A stretch of 64,000 nt of DNA from Gordonibacter sp. Marseille-P4307 (lineage in GTDB: Bacteria > Actinomycetota > Coriobacteriia > Coriobacteriales > Eggerthellaceae): positions 822,642-886,641 of the forward strand of contig NZ_UWPD01000001.1 of the NCBI RefSeq assembly GCF_900604965.1, read 5' to 3'. The notes below the pieces were generated by a model. The model was not told where the DNA came from. It was given only the letters and a program-made list of their open reading frames with translations, and did no database searches. Below are positions 1 through 8,436 of this stretch, in pieces (the stretch's first letter is position 1; every line of letters starts with the position of its first letter). The position numbers were made by a program, and so were the translations under genes.

Positions 1-165
1 ATGTCTCAGGAACTTGCCTGCCTTCCCTGCACGGGGGAAACGGTGCTCGCTTTCGTGATCGGGGCTGCGGTCGTGATCGGAGTGATCGTACTTATCGTCG
101 CTGCGGTGAAGCGCCGTCGCGGAACCATCGACGTACCCAAGCGCGGGAAGCACGGCGGAGAGTAG
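1..165 (+). CDS. LPxTG-like wall-anchor tail or small membrane protein, possibly 5'-partial
   Basis: The frame opens with ATG at the first base and encodes 54 residues. Residues 7-12 read LPCTGE. A hydrophobic stretch (about 13-36) and KRRR (37-40) follow, then a hydrophilic tail of 14 residues. LPxTG-hydrophobic-basic is the classic sortase sorting signal. Because the frame is open at the window edge, this is probably the 3' end of a longer wall-anchored protein whose internal Met happens to be base 1; a free-standing small membrane protein is the alternative. The tail after the arginines is longer than in typical sorting signals, which lowers certainty. rsmI begins five bases after the stop. 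Confidence 0.55.
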   Translation: MSQELACLPCTGETVLAFVIGAAVVIGVIVLIVAAVKRRRGTIDVPKRGKHGGE

Positions 166-169
166 ATCG

Positions 170-1048
170 GTGGTATCGGACGAAGGACGCCTGGTTATCT
201 GCCCGACTCCTCTGGGAAACCTCGGCGATATCACGCTGCGTGCAATCGAGCGGCTCAAAGAAGCCGATGCGGTGTGCGCCGAGGACACGCGTGTGACGGG
301 CAGGCTGCTTGCGGCCTTGGGTATCGAAAAGCCCCTCGAGCGCTTGGACGAGAACCGCATCGCTCGCGACGCCGCGGATGTGATCGCGCGCGTGGCGGCG
401 GGCGAGACGATCGCGTACTGCTCGGATGCCGGAATGCCCGGCGTGTCCGATCCGGGCTTGAGGCTGGTAAGGGCTGCGCACGAGGCGAATGTTTCGGTCG
501 AGGTGCTTCCCGGACCCACGGCGGTCGCGACAGCTTACGTGGCCAGCGGAGCGACCGACCCCCGATTCTATTTCGGAGGGTTTTTCCCGCGCAAGGATGC
601 CGAGCGTGCATCGGTGCTTGAAAACCTGCGCGCGCTTCCGGCCGCGCTGGTGTTCTACGAAAGTCCCCATCGGGTGATCGATTCCCTGCGCGTTGTGGCG
701 CGGGTGTTTCCCTATCGCCAGGTTGCCGTATGCCGCGAGCTTACCAAGCTGCACGAAGAGATTGCTCGGGGCTTGTCGGCCGAGGTACTGGCGCGATTCG
801 AGAGACGCGCCTCCGAAGGGGGCATCAAGGGGGAGATCGTCGTGGTCATCGAAGGTCCCGCCGACGACGAGCGCTCCGAACAGGTTCAATCGGCCAGGGG
901 TTCGGCGGCCGATCGTGCCGCGTCGATGGCGCGGGAAGGCGCGCGCGCAAAGGAGATCGCGCGAACGCTCGTTTGCGAACTGGGCGTTTCGCGCAATACG
1001 GCCTACGATCTGGCGCTTGAGGCTACCAAGAGGGAACGAGAGCTGTGA
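170..1048 (+). CDS. rsmI: 16S rRNA (cytidine(1402)-2'-O)-methyltransferase RsmI
   Basis: A 292-residue SAM-dependent methyltransferase of the tetrapyrrole-methylase fold. It 2'-O-methylates C1402 in the decoding centre of 16S rRNA. Family signatures are visible: CPTPLGNLGDIT near the N terminus, AEDTRVTGRLL, YCSDAGMPGVSDPG (the SAM-binding glycine-rich loop) and LPGPTAVATAYVASG, then FGGFFPRK and VFYESPHRV. Start is GTG at 170, just after the preceding stop, with GGAG upstream at about 157-160. The stop overlaps the next gene's GTG by four bases, so the two are translationally coupled. In Bacillus, rsmI also sits upstream of metG-tatD-rsmA-veg, and this window keeps that order with two insertions. 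Confidence 0.95.
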   Translation: MVSDEGRLVICPTPLGNLGDITLRAIERLKEADAVCAEDTRVTGRLLAALGIEKPLERLDENRIARDAADVIARVAAGETIAYCSDAGMPGVSDPGLRLVRAAHEANVSVEVLPGPTAVATAYVASGATDPRFYFGGFFPRKDAERASVLENLRALPAALVFYESPHRVIDSLRVVARVFPYRQVAVCRELTKLHEEIARGLSAEVLARFERRASEGGIKGEIVVVIEGPADDERSEQVQSARGSAADRAASMAREGARAKEIARTLVCELGVSRNTAYDLALEATKREREL

Positions 1049-1686
1049 GCCGGGATCGGCTGCGCGAAAGCCCGTTTCCCGTTCGGGCGAATTCGCGTGC
1101 GAAAACGGGTCGGAAACGCCGCGATAAGCCCGCCCGTCTCGCGCCTTGCAAGCTGAGAGTTGGCGATCTTGTTGTAAGCGTCGTGCGCAAAGACGTGCGC
1201 ACGATCCGGTTGCGCGTCAGGCCGCCCGAGGGGCGCATCGAGGTATCGGCCCCTTTTCCGGTGTCCGATCGGCAGATCGAGCAGTTGGTGCGATCGAAGC
1301 GAAGCTGGCTGATGGCAAAGCAGCATGAGGTGGCACAATCCGTTATGTCGAGGGCCGAAGGCGCCGACGCCGCAGAGGTTTGCGCCTGGCGCGCAGCGGT
1401 CGAGACGGCTGCGCCCGTTTTGGTGGCGAAGTGGGAACGGATCATGGGCGTGCACGCGGGGAAACTCGCGTATCGCAACATGCGTTCGCGTTGGGGCAGC
1501 TGCCAGCCTGCAACGGGGCGCATCTGCCTGAACGTGCGCCTTGCGCTGTATCCCCCGGAATGCCTCGAGTACGTGGTGGTGCACGAGCTGGCTCACCTTA
1601 TCGTGGCGGGCCACGGTTCTGAATTTCGGCGCGTTATGGATTCGTTTCTTCCCGATTGGCAGAGCGTCGCGGCGAAATTAAGATAG
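1045..1686 (+). CDS. YgjP/SprT-like zinc metallopeptidase (DUF45)
   Basis: A 213-residue protein of the YgjP-like metallopeptidase domain family (M48-type HExxH zinc site). The motif HELAH lies at about residues 180-184 and a third probable zinc ligand, His190, at HGSEF. The conserved block RSRWGSCQ and LALYPPECLEYVV precede it, as is usual in this family. The N-terminal 30 residues are basic and probably unstructured. Substrate is unknown. Start is GTG at 1045, overlapping the rsmI stop (GTGA). Confidence 0.85.
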   Translation: MSRDRLRESPFPVRANSRAKTGRKRRDKPARLAPCKLRVGDLVVSVVRKDVRTIRLRVRPPEGRIEVSAPFPVSDRQIEQLVRSKRSWLMAKQHEVAQSVMSRAEGADAAEVCAWRAAVETAAPVLVAKWERIMGVHAGKLAYRNMRSRWGSCQPATGRICLNVRLALYPPECLEYVVVHELAHLIVAGHGSEFRRVMDSFLPDWQSVAAKLR

Positions 1687-1851
1687 ACTAAGCTAACTTA
1701 TGTAAGCCACCTGGTATACGCGAGGAAGCGAAATCGGAGAATTTTTCTTCGATTCCGCTTCCCTGCATGTAGAATGGTGGTTCGTTTTTCTGGACAGAAA
1801 AGGGCGCTTCCTCATCGATGTGCGTAGAGCGCCCGTCGTTAGGAGATCCGC
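1687..1851 (+). promoter_or_regulatory. 5' region of the secreted protease gene, with a leader hairpin
   Basis: A 165-base gap. A -10-like TAGAAT lies at 1770-1775 without a convincing -35. GGGCGCT (1802-1808) can pair with AGCGCCC (1828-1834), giving a seven-base-pair leader hairpin with a 19-base loop just ahead of the ribosome site AGGAGA (about 1840-1846). The start of the gap has the string GCTAACTTATGT, close to GCTAACTTTATGT upstream of the haem-protein gene near 21453. Regulation is inferred only. Confidence 0.3.
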
Positions 1852-4359
1852 ATGACTTTCTCGTTGGAAAAGACCGCGCGTGCGGCGCTGTCGTGGGCGC
1901 TTTGCTGCGCATTGGTTTTGTATGCGCCGCTTGCGCACGCGGATGAGACCCAGGAGGATCGCGATGCGCCCGCAAGGCAAACCGCTGCGCAAAACGATGC
2001 CCCAGCGCACGTCGAAAAGGCGCGCATCGACGAGGAGGCGGCAAAAATCGAGGCAGCCGAGGGCGCGTACAGCTCCGACGAGATGATCGTCGTGTACAAA
2101 GAGGGCGTTTCGAGCAAGAACGTGATCGGAACCATGAGCGTTCCCGACGAACGGGTGACCGATCTGGACGACGGGTCTGGCCAGGTGCAGGACATCGACA
2201 GCAAAACGGTGCTGGTCGATCTTCCCGAGGGCGTGTCGGTGGCCGAGGGCGTGGCCCAGGCCCGGCGCGATCCGGACGTCGCCTTCGCCCAGCCGAACTA
2301 CCTTTACTATCCCATCGAGGATCCGACGGGCTCGCCTTCGGGAGCCGAAGCTTCCTCCGACGCTTCTGCCGACGCGGCGCTGGAGCCTCAGCGGACTCCC
2401 AACGACCCGATGTCGTATTCCAGTACGTCCGAGTGGACGATCAAAAACCAATGGTGGCTGTACAGCCTCGATGCGTTCAAAGCCTGGGATCTGGTGCGTT
2501 GCGAGAACAAGGTGGCGGTCGCGGTGTTCGACACGGGCATCAACTTCGACCACAGGGACCTCAAGCCCAACCTGCTGAAAGACTACGCCTACGATGCCTA
2601 TTACAGAAAGAAGCTGGAAGCCAATGCGAGTTTCTCGTTCCAGCACGGCGTGCACGTGTCGGGTATCGTGGGGGCGTGCGCGGGAAACGGCTTCGGTATG
2701 GCGGGTCTGTCCTATAACGCCAACGTTCTTCCCGTGAGCGTGTTTCATTGGGACGCGCACCTGGGCAAGCCCGTGAGCGATGATGCGACCCTCATCAGCG
2801 CGTTCAACTACCTGCTGAGCGATCCCGACCAGTCGGGGAAGACCATCGCCCAGCGTACGAACACGCGCGTGGTGAACATGAGCCTGGGCGGTCCTGCTCC
2901 GGTTATCGATAAAGCGCTGGAGGATACCATTCAAAAGGCGCGGGATAACGGGATCCTGTCGGTGGCATCGGGCGGAAACGGAGATAAGTACGGCAATCCC
3001 AACACGGACTATCAGTATCCGTCGGACTTCAAAAACGTGATCGCCGTGGTGCCGCTCGATGCCAATAACCAGCGTCCTCATTGGGCCGACTACAACGACC
3101 GCAAAGACATCGCCGCCCCGGGCGTCGATATTTGGTCGACTTCAGATGCCAACAGCGGTTACAGGGTGGAAAGCGGTTCGTCCCAAGCGTCTCCGATGGT
3201 CGCTTCGGCTGCGGCGCTCCTGTTCGCGAAAAACCCCTCCCTTACCCCTGACGAGGTGCAAAACGCGCTTCTCTCCACCGCTATCGATCTGGGGGATCCG
3301 GGGCGCGACGATATGTACGGCCATGGAAAGCTGAACCTGGTTGGTGCGCTGAACAGCGTGAAGAAGCCGCCGGTTGCATGGGAGCGCCTGTATGGGGACG
3401 ACGCGCTGGGAACCATGGGTAAGATCGCGGAAAAGGGCTGGGGCCAGGGATCGGCGAAGACGGTGGTTTTGGCCACGAGCAGCGGGTACTGGGATGCGCT
3501 TTCCGCGAGCGCTTTGGCAGGCGTTCACGCAGCGCCGGTTCTGCTGACGCAGACCGATGCCCTGTCTGCCGAGACTCGATCCCAGATTCGGCGCTTGGGT
3601 GCGCAGAAGGTCTACATTGTGGGCGGTACGGCAGCCGTGTCCGAGCGGGTGAGCGATGCGCTCAAACGCGATATGGGCCTTGACGTCCAGCGTCTGGGCG
3701 GCGTCGACGCGGCGGACACTTCGCTTCTTATCGCGCAAGAGGTGATCAAGACCAGGCCCGCAATCTCGTGCATTGTGGCCACCGCCAGCGGCTACTACGA
3801 TGCGCTTTCGGCGGCGCCCCTCGCGTACGCCCAAGGTTCCCCGGTGCTGCTGACCAACCCCTCGGGCGAGCTTTCCTCGGCGGCCGCTTCGTTCGTGCGC
3901 GACGCGAAGCTGGGCGGTGCGCTCATCGTCGGCGGGGAAGCCGCGGTGGCGCCCGGTACGGAACGCCGCCTTGCTTCGGCGGGCATCTCGTCGGGTTCGA
4001 TTGCGCGTATGGGGGGCGCCGACGCGTGGCATACGTCTGCGCGCATCGCCGAATACGCCCTCAGCGGCAAGGCCGATGCGAAGCTGGGCATCGACAAGCT
4101 GGGCGTTGCCGATGGAAACGGGTACTGGGATGCTCTGACGGGTGCGGCTCTGTGCGGCAAGAACGGTAGCGTGCTTCTGCTGGTGCCCCACGATGGATCC
4201 ACGTCTCAGGGCGATACGTTCCGCTACGATCCGTACTGCATCGATAAGGTGGTGAAGAAGCGCGCGGACCAGATCGATACCGGCTACGTGTTCGGCGGGG
4301 AAGCGGTCGTACCCCGATCGACGTTCGAAGCTCTGAAGGGCGCGACGGCGCGGGCATAG
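1852..4359 (+). CDS. Secreted S8 (subtilisin) serine protease with C-terminal CWB2 cell-wall-binding repeats
   Basis: An 835-residue surface protease. Residues 1-30 form a signal peptide ending ALAHA-like. Residues about 75-150 resemble a subtilisin propeptide. The catalytic domain spans about 195-505 with Asp227 in VFDTGIN, His265 in HGVHVSG, oxyanion Asn376 in SGGNG and Ser444 in SGSSQASP. In the Ser motif the usual GTSMAAP is GSSQASP, so it deviates but keeps the nucleophile. From about 508 to the end are three roughly 100-residue units with repeated patterns (SGYWDALSA, KVYIVGGTAAVS, SGYYDALSA, ALIVGGEAAVA, NGYWDALTG, YVFGGEAVV) typical of cell wall binding repeat 2, which holds proteins non-covalently on the wall. 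Start ATG follows AGGAGA by six bases. Confidence 0.92.
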   Translation: MTFSLEKTARAALSWALCCALVLYAPLAHADETQEDRDAPARQTAAQNDAPAHVEKARIDEEAAKIEAAEGAYSSDEMIVVYKEGVSSKNVIGTMSVPDERVTDLDDGSGQVQDIDSKTVLVDLPEGVSVAEGVAQARRDPDVAFAQPNYLYYPIEDPTGSPSGAEASSDASADAALEPQRTPNDPMSYSSTSEWTIKNQWWLYSLDAFKAWDLVRCENKVAVAVFDTGINFDHRDLKPNLLKDYAYDAYYRKKLEANASFSFQHGVHVSGIVGACAGNGFGMAGLSYNANVLPVSVFHWDAHLGKPVSDDATLISAFNYLLSDPDQSGKTIAQRTNTRVVNMSLGGPAPVIDKALEDTIQKARDNGILSVASGGNGDKYGNPNTDYQYPSDFKNVIAVVPLDANNQRPHWADYNDRKDIAAPGVDIWSTSDANSGYRVESGSSQASPMVASAAALLFAKNPSLTPDEVQNALLSTAIDLGDPGRDDMYGHGKLNLVGALNSVKKPPVAWERLYGDDALGTMGKIAEKGWGQGSAKTVVLATSSGYWDALSASALAGVHAAPVLLTQTDALSAETRSQIRRLGAQKVYIVGGTAAVSERVSDALKRDMGLDVQRLGGVDAADTSLLIAQEVIKTRPAISCIVATASGYYDALSAAPLAYAQGSPVLLTNPSGELSSAAASFVRDAKLGGALIVGGEAAVAPGTERRLASAGISSGSIARMGGADAWHTSARIAEYALSGKADAKLGIDKLGVADGNGYWDALTGAALCGKNGSVLLLVPHDGSTSQGDTFRYDPYCIDKVVKKRADQIDTGYVFGGEAVVPRSTFEALKGATARA

Positions 4360-4368
4360 GAAGAAGGG

Positions 4369-4399
4369 CCCTCGAAGCCGCGGCGGGCGCTTCGACGGG
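4369..4399. terminator. Possible bidirectional terminator between convergent genes
   Basis: TCGAAGC (4372-4378) pairs with GCTTCGA (4389-4395). The stem extends to CCC/GGG (4369-4371 with 4397-4399) past one bulged C. It lies in the 52-base gap between convergent stops. There is no T-run on either side, so termination is only inferred. Confidence 0.35.
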
Positions 4400-4411
4400 A
4401 ATTATCTGCCG

Positions 4412-5563
4412 CTAGATCAGCGACATCTGGTATGACACCTTGTTGTACCAATCCTGCCAGGTGGGAGGACAGTACTTTTTGGCAGCCGAGGGCGATACGG
4501 TGTAGCCGTAGCCGCGCGCAAGTCCTGCGACGTGGCCGTTGATGGCGTCTTCCCATGACCCCCAGCTGACCGAGCCCCACCCCCAGGCGTTATGTGGCTT
4601 GAAGCAGTAGGCTCCCTTCGAGCTCTCAACCGCCGAGATGGCGGGGGAGAAACGCGGGTCGATACCGTAGGTCCAGGCGGCTTTCGCATAGGTCTCGCCC
4701 TGCCCGGCCATCGCAGATCCGGCCAGGTAGGCATCGATGCGCGGAGCCCAGGTGTCGATGAACTGCTGCGCGTTGGAATTCCAGTCCACATCATCGGCGG
4801 GAGGCGCCGCAATAGGCCCCGGAGCCGTTTTCGAGCTTGACGGCGCCTCGGCGGCCTTGTCGTTGTCCGCTTCGCTCTTGGCGGCCTCTTCGGCGGCGAT
4901 ACGGGCGGCTTCCTCGGCCGCTGCCCGAGCCTCGGCTGCCTCGCGTTCGGCCTTCTCGCGCGCGATGCGCTGGGCCTCCTCGCGTGCGTCCTGAGCCTCT
5001 TTCAGCGCTCTTTCCGCATCGGATGCGGCGCGCGCGGCCTCGACGCGCTGAGCCTCCAGTTCGGATTCGGTTCGATCGAGCTGCGACTTCATGTTCTGGA
5101 GCTCGTTGATCTCGGCCACGTTGCGGTCGGCCACGCTTCCGATGTACTCGAGGTTGCGCATGAAGTCGGAGAAGTCCCGGGCGTTCAGCAGCAGCGTGAC
5201 GATGGAGGCCGAATCGCTCTGCATCTTGTACAGCGCCGCCGCGGCGTTATTGCTGCGCGCTTGCTGGCCGGGAAGGGCCGCCTCAAGCCGTTCGATCTGG
5301 AGGCGGTTGTCCTCGATCGATCGTTCGATCGAGGACAGGTGGTCGGTTGCGGACAGGTATTCGGCCGATGTTTGCTCGATGCGCTGCTGGAATTCGTCTG
5401 CGATCGGGGCCGTATCGATGTCCTCGGCAAAGGCGCGCGGGTTCTCGGATCCGACGAGGGGGGTTCCCGAGAGCGCAAGGATGCCTGCGCAGGCGAGAGC
5501 GGCTGCCGCGCGCGGCAGCCGCCGCTTCGCCGTGCCGATATGGTGTACAGTCATAAGCCGCAT
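4412..5563 (-). CDS. Secreted coiled-coil protein with C-terminal lysozyme/transglycosylase-like domain
   Basis: A 383-residue exported protein. A basic N terminus and hydrophobic core (about 15-35) form a signal peptide. Residues about 50-240 are a long coiled coil rich in Glu, Ala, Arg and Gln, like the regulatory coiled coils of PcsB- or RipC-type peptidoglycan hydrolases. A Ser/Pro/Ala linker follows. The C-terminal 120 residues (SPAISAVESSKGAYCFK, NAWGWG, WQDWYNKV) resemble lysozyme-like domains, with Glu in AVESSKG a plausible catalytic acid. It probably remodels peptidoglycan at the cell surface; this is inferred from the architecture. Start at 5563 (MRLMTV) or four codons later cannot be decided. 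It is divergent from metG across a 335-base gap. Confidence 0.75.
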   Translation of the reverse strand: MRLMTVHHIGTAKRRLPRAAAALACAGILALSGTPLVGSENPRAFAEDIDTAPIADEFQQRIEQTSAEYLSATDHLSSIERSIEDNRLQIERLEAALPGQQARSNNAAAALYKMQSDSASIVTLLLNARDFSDFMRNLEYIGSVADRNVAEINELQNMKSQLDRTESELEAQRVEAARAASDAERALKEAQDAREEAQRIAREKAEREAAEARAAAEEAARIAAEEAAKSEADNDKAAEAPSSSKTAPGPIAAPPADDVDWNSNAQQFIDTWAPRIDAYLAGSAMAGQGETYAKAAWTYGIDPRFSPAISAVESSKGAYCFKPHNAWGWGSVSWGSWEDAINGHVAGLARGYGYTVSPSAAKKYCPPTWQDWYNKVSYQMSLI

Positions 5564-5898
5564 AAGGTCCTTACGTAGGTGAAAAAGGACAAGCGTCCAT
5601 TATAAAGAAGGTCCGAGCGCGGGTAAAACTTCGGGCCTCCTACCGGTGGTGGCGCACAAAAACGCAGTTCATCGACATAGCGATTGTGAAGGTAGCGGCG
5701 CGGGCGACAGGAGGGCCCCGCTTTGCGCCTCGCTTGCATCCCGCCAACGGTCTGTTTTGGGGCCCTTGCGGTTGATGCGGCGCCACCGGCGCGTTTGCCG
5801 TGTCGTTTCGCTTCGCCTTGCCGTTCGGTGGTAGAATATTCGGCTGTATTTGAAGCGTGCGCGCCCTTCGGGGCGCTTGGAACAAAGGGGCGCGATCC
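5564..5898. other. Gene-free divergent region upstream of metG with a UUCG hairpin
   Basis: 335 bases between divergent genes. A -10-like TAGAAT lies at 5832-5837 on the plus strand, without a clear -35. GCGCCC (5861-5866), tetraloop TTCG (5867-5870) and GGGCGC (5871-5876) form a very stable hairpin 22 bases before the metG start. It is followed by the ribosome site AAAGGGG (5884-5890). No T-box features (specifier loop, TGGNACCGCG-like box) were seen. No supported gene lies here. Confidence 0.5.
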
Positions 5899-7476
5899 AT
5901 GTCCAAGGGAACCTACTCGATCACCACTCCCATTTACTACGTGAACGCCGCGCCGCATCTGGGAACGGCGTACTCGACGGTCTCCGCCGATCTCGTCTCC
6001 CGCTATCAGCGTATGAACGGATACGATGTGGCGTTCGTCACCGGCATGGACGAGCATGGCCAGAAGGTGGCCGACACGGCTGTCGGAAAGGGGATGACGC
6101 CGCAGGAATGGTGCGACTCGATGGAGCCGGCGTTTCGCGAGGCGTGGGATCTGCTCGATATCGATTACACCGACTTCGTCCGCACCACCGAGCCGCGCCA
6201 CGCCCGCAGCGTCCAGAAGCTGTGGGGGGATCTTTTCGAGAAGGGCTACCTGTACAAAAGCAGCTACGAGGGCTGGTACTGCGTTCACGAGGAAACTTAC
6301 TACGCCGAAAGCGACCTCGAGCGCGACGAGGAGGGCGCGTTCGTGTGCCCCGAGTGCCATCGTCCGGTTCAGAAGGCGTCGGGCGAGGAGAACTGGTTTT
6401 TCAAGCTGTCCGATTTCCAGGAGCCGCTGCTGAGGTTCTACGAAGAGCACCCCGACTTCATTCAGCCCGAGACGCGTCGCAACGAGGTGGTTTCGTTCGT
6501 GAAGGGCGGTTTGAAGGACCTCTCCATTTCTCGCAGCACGTTCGACTGGGGCGTTCCTTTGCCGTTCGATCCCGATCATGTGGTGTACGTCTGGGCCGAC
6601 GCGCTGGTTGCGTACTTCACCGGCATCGGGTACGCCGACGCGGCGCGCGAAGGCGAGTTCGATCGTCGCGCTCCGTTCCAGTATCACATCGTGGGCAAGG
6701 ATATCACGCGCTTCCACTGCGTTATCTGGCCTGCCATGCTGATGGCGGCTGGTCTGCCCATCGCGCACCGCGTGTTCGGGCACGGGTTTCTGCTCACCAA
6801 GGGCGAGAAGATGTCGAAGTCGCGCGGAAACGGCCTTATGCCCGCCGATCTGGTGAAGGTGTTCGGCGTAGACGCGTACCGCTACTATTTCATGAGCGAT
6901 GTGCAGTTCGGGCACGACGGGGCCATCTCGCTTGAGCGCATGGTGCAGGTGTACAACGCCGATTTGGCGAACACCTGGGGCAACCTGTGCAGTCGCGTCT
7001 TCAACATGACGAAGAAGTACTACGATGGCAAGGTTCCGGCGGCCCCGGTGGCAGCGGGCGACAACCCGCTGCGCGCGATTTCCGACGAGCTGTACGCCCA
7101 GTTCGATGCGTCCATGAGCGAACTGGACTTTTCCGGTGCCGCCGCCGCGGTGCAGAAGCTCGCGTCGCGCGTGAACCTCTACGTGGAAGAGTCCGCTCCC
7201 TGGAATCTGGCCAAGTCCGAAGAGACCGCCGACGAGCTGGCCTCGGTTATGTACAACGCGCTCGAGGCGATTCGCATCATCGCGCTGTACCTCGCTCCGT
7301 TCATGCCGAATACTTCGGCTGAGGCGCTGCGCCGTATCGGCATCGACCTTTCGGGCATAACCGATATCGAATCGGCCACGGTATGGGGGCAGCTGCCGTT
7401 CGGCAACGCGGTGGAAGTGGGCGACCCGCTGTTCCCGCGCCTCGATGTGTCCGCAATCGACTTCGATCTCGATTAG
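5899..7476 (+). CDS. metG: Methionyl-tRNA synthetase
   Basis: A 525-residue class I synthetase that charges tRNA-Met. The HIGH-type signature is HLGT in YYVNAAPHLGTAYSTVSAD, and KMSKS appears in KGEKMSKSRGN. A zinc-knuckle-like insert has Cys in WYCVHEE and CPEC further on. The anticodon-binding helical region occupies the last 170 residues; there is no C-terminal tRNA-binding EMAP-like domain, so it is the short form. I chose ATG 5899 over an in-frame ATG at 5857 because similarity begins at SKGTYSITTPIYY and AAAGGGG lies nine bases upstream. It heads metG-tatD-flavodoxin-rsmA. Confidence 0.97.
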   Translation: MSKGTYSITTPIYYVNAAPHLGTAYSTVSADLVSRYQRMNGYDVAFVTGMDEHGQKVADTAVGKGMTPQEWCDSMEPAFREAWDLLDIDYTDFVRTTEPRHARSVQKLWGDLFEKGYLYKSSYEGWYCVHEETYYAESDLERDEEGAFVCPECHRPVQKASGEENWFFKLSDFQEPLLRFYEEHPDFIQPETRRNEVVSFVKGGLKDLSISRSTFDWGVPLPFDPDHVVYVWADALVAYFTGIGYADAAREGEFDRRAPFQYHIVGKDITRFHCVIWPAMLMAAGLPIAHRVFGHGFLLTKGEKMSKSRGNGLMPADLVKVFGVDAYRYYFMSDVQFGHDGAISLERMVQVYNADLANTWGNLCSRVFNMTKKYYDGKVPAAPVAAGDNPLRAISDELYAQFDASMSELDFSGAAAAVQKLASRVNLYVEESAPWNLAKSEETADELASVMYNALEAIRIIALYLAPFMPNTSAEALRRIGIDLSGITDIESATVWGQLPFGNAVEVGDPLFPRLDVSAIDFDLD

Positions 7477-7482
7477 GCAGCC

Positions 7483-8436
7483 ATGTCCGACGACTCCGAT
7501 CGATTGAAGCTTCCCCCGTTTCGCGATGCGAGGTTCTACCGCAAACGCAAGCACTCCTCTTATCAGGAAGTAAGCGCTCCGTGCTTGGGGGCCTCGGTTG
7601 CCGACACGCATGCGCATCTTCATATGCTGCCCGATCCTGCGTTCGAGCTGGCTCGGTGCGCGGTCAACGGCGTGCGCTACCTTTGCATGATCGTCGATCC
7701 CGTCGAAGACGGGGAAGAACCCATCGAGCGGCTTGACGATTGGGTGTCCGATGCCCGTCGCGAGCTTGCGGGTTTGGACTCAGGCGGGCATTGCGAGGTT
7801 CCGCGCGTGCGCATCGCCGTCGGAATCCATCCCCACAACGCGTCGGCGTGGAACGGGGAGATGCGGCGCGCGCTTCATCGGCTCGCGCTCGATGCGCGCG
7901 TCTGCGCGATCGGCGAGATCGGACTCGACTACCACTACGACCTGTCTGCGAGGGATGCGCAGCGAAGCGCGTTCAGGGAGCAGGTGCGCTTGGCGCAGGA
8001 TCTGGGGCTTCCCGCGGCCCTGCATGTGCGCGAGGCTCACGACGAGGCGTTTGCCATCCTGTCTGAAACGGGTTTTCCGCCCGCGGGGACGCTGCTGCAC
8101 TGCTGCAGCCTCGACGCCGATGAGATCGCTCCGTGGATCGGGGCGGGCTGCTTTATCGCCTACGGGGGCGCGCTTACGTTCAAGAAGCTCGAAGCCGCAC
8201 GTAAGGCCGCGGTGAGCGTTCCTTTGAATCGCTTGCTTACCGAGACCGATTCCCCGTTCATGACGCCCGAGCCGATGCGCGGGGTGGGATGCACTCCGGC
8301 CCACGTGGTGTTCACCGCTGCTGCACTGGCCCAGATGAAAGCCCAGCATGACGGGATCTCGCCGGACGAGGTGCTCTCGGCACTGTACGAAAACGCGCTT
8401 GGCCTGCTTGATCGAAACCGAGAGGAACTAGCATGA
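7483..8436 (+). CDS. tatD: TatD-family metal-dependent hydrolase (putative DNase)
   Basis: A 317-residue TIM-barrel hydrolase. Metal ligands typical of TatD/YabD are visible: THAHLH in the first strand, GEIGLDYHYD (Glu), LHVREAH (His), LLHCCS (His) and TETDSPFM (Asp). Family members act as 3'-5' exonucleases or deoxyribonucleases; the in vivo substrate is uncertain. An N-terminal extension of about 40 residues precedes VADTHAH, longer than usual. The gene starts six bases after metG and its stop overlaps the next start (ATGA), so the three genes are probably one transcript. Confidence 0.92.
   Translation: MSDDSDRLKLPPFRDARFYRKRKHSSYQEVSAPCLGASVADTHAHLHMLPDPAFELARCAVNGVRYLCMIVDPVEDGEEPIERLDDWVSDARRELAGLDSGGHCEVPRVRIAVGIHPHNASAWNGEMRRALHRLALDARVCAIGEIGLDYHYDLSARDAQRSAFREQVRLAQDLGLPAALHVREAHDEAFAILSETGFPPAGTLLHCCSLDADEIAPWIGAGCFIAYGGALTFKKLEAARKAAVSVPLNRLLTETDSPFMTPEPMRGVGCTPAHVVFTAAALAQMKAQHDGISPDEVLSALYENALGLLDRNREELA

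Noticed and set aside
1693-3081. A 462-residue minus-strand open frame opposite the subtilisin gene
   Set aside because: Shadow of the protease, whose catalytic motifs are unambiguous on the plus strand.
5564-5898. T-box riboswitch ahead of metG
   Set aside because: No specifier loop, no T-box consensus and no terminator/antiterminator pair were found.
5551-7623. A 690-residue minus-strand open frame opposite metG
   Set aside because: Antisense to a certain gene and overlapping the neighbouring coiled-coil gene; amino-acid mix is typical of a shadow frame.
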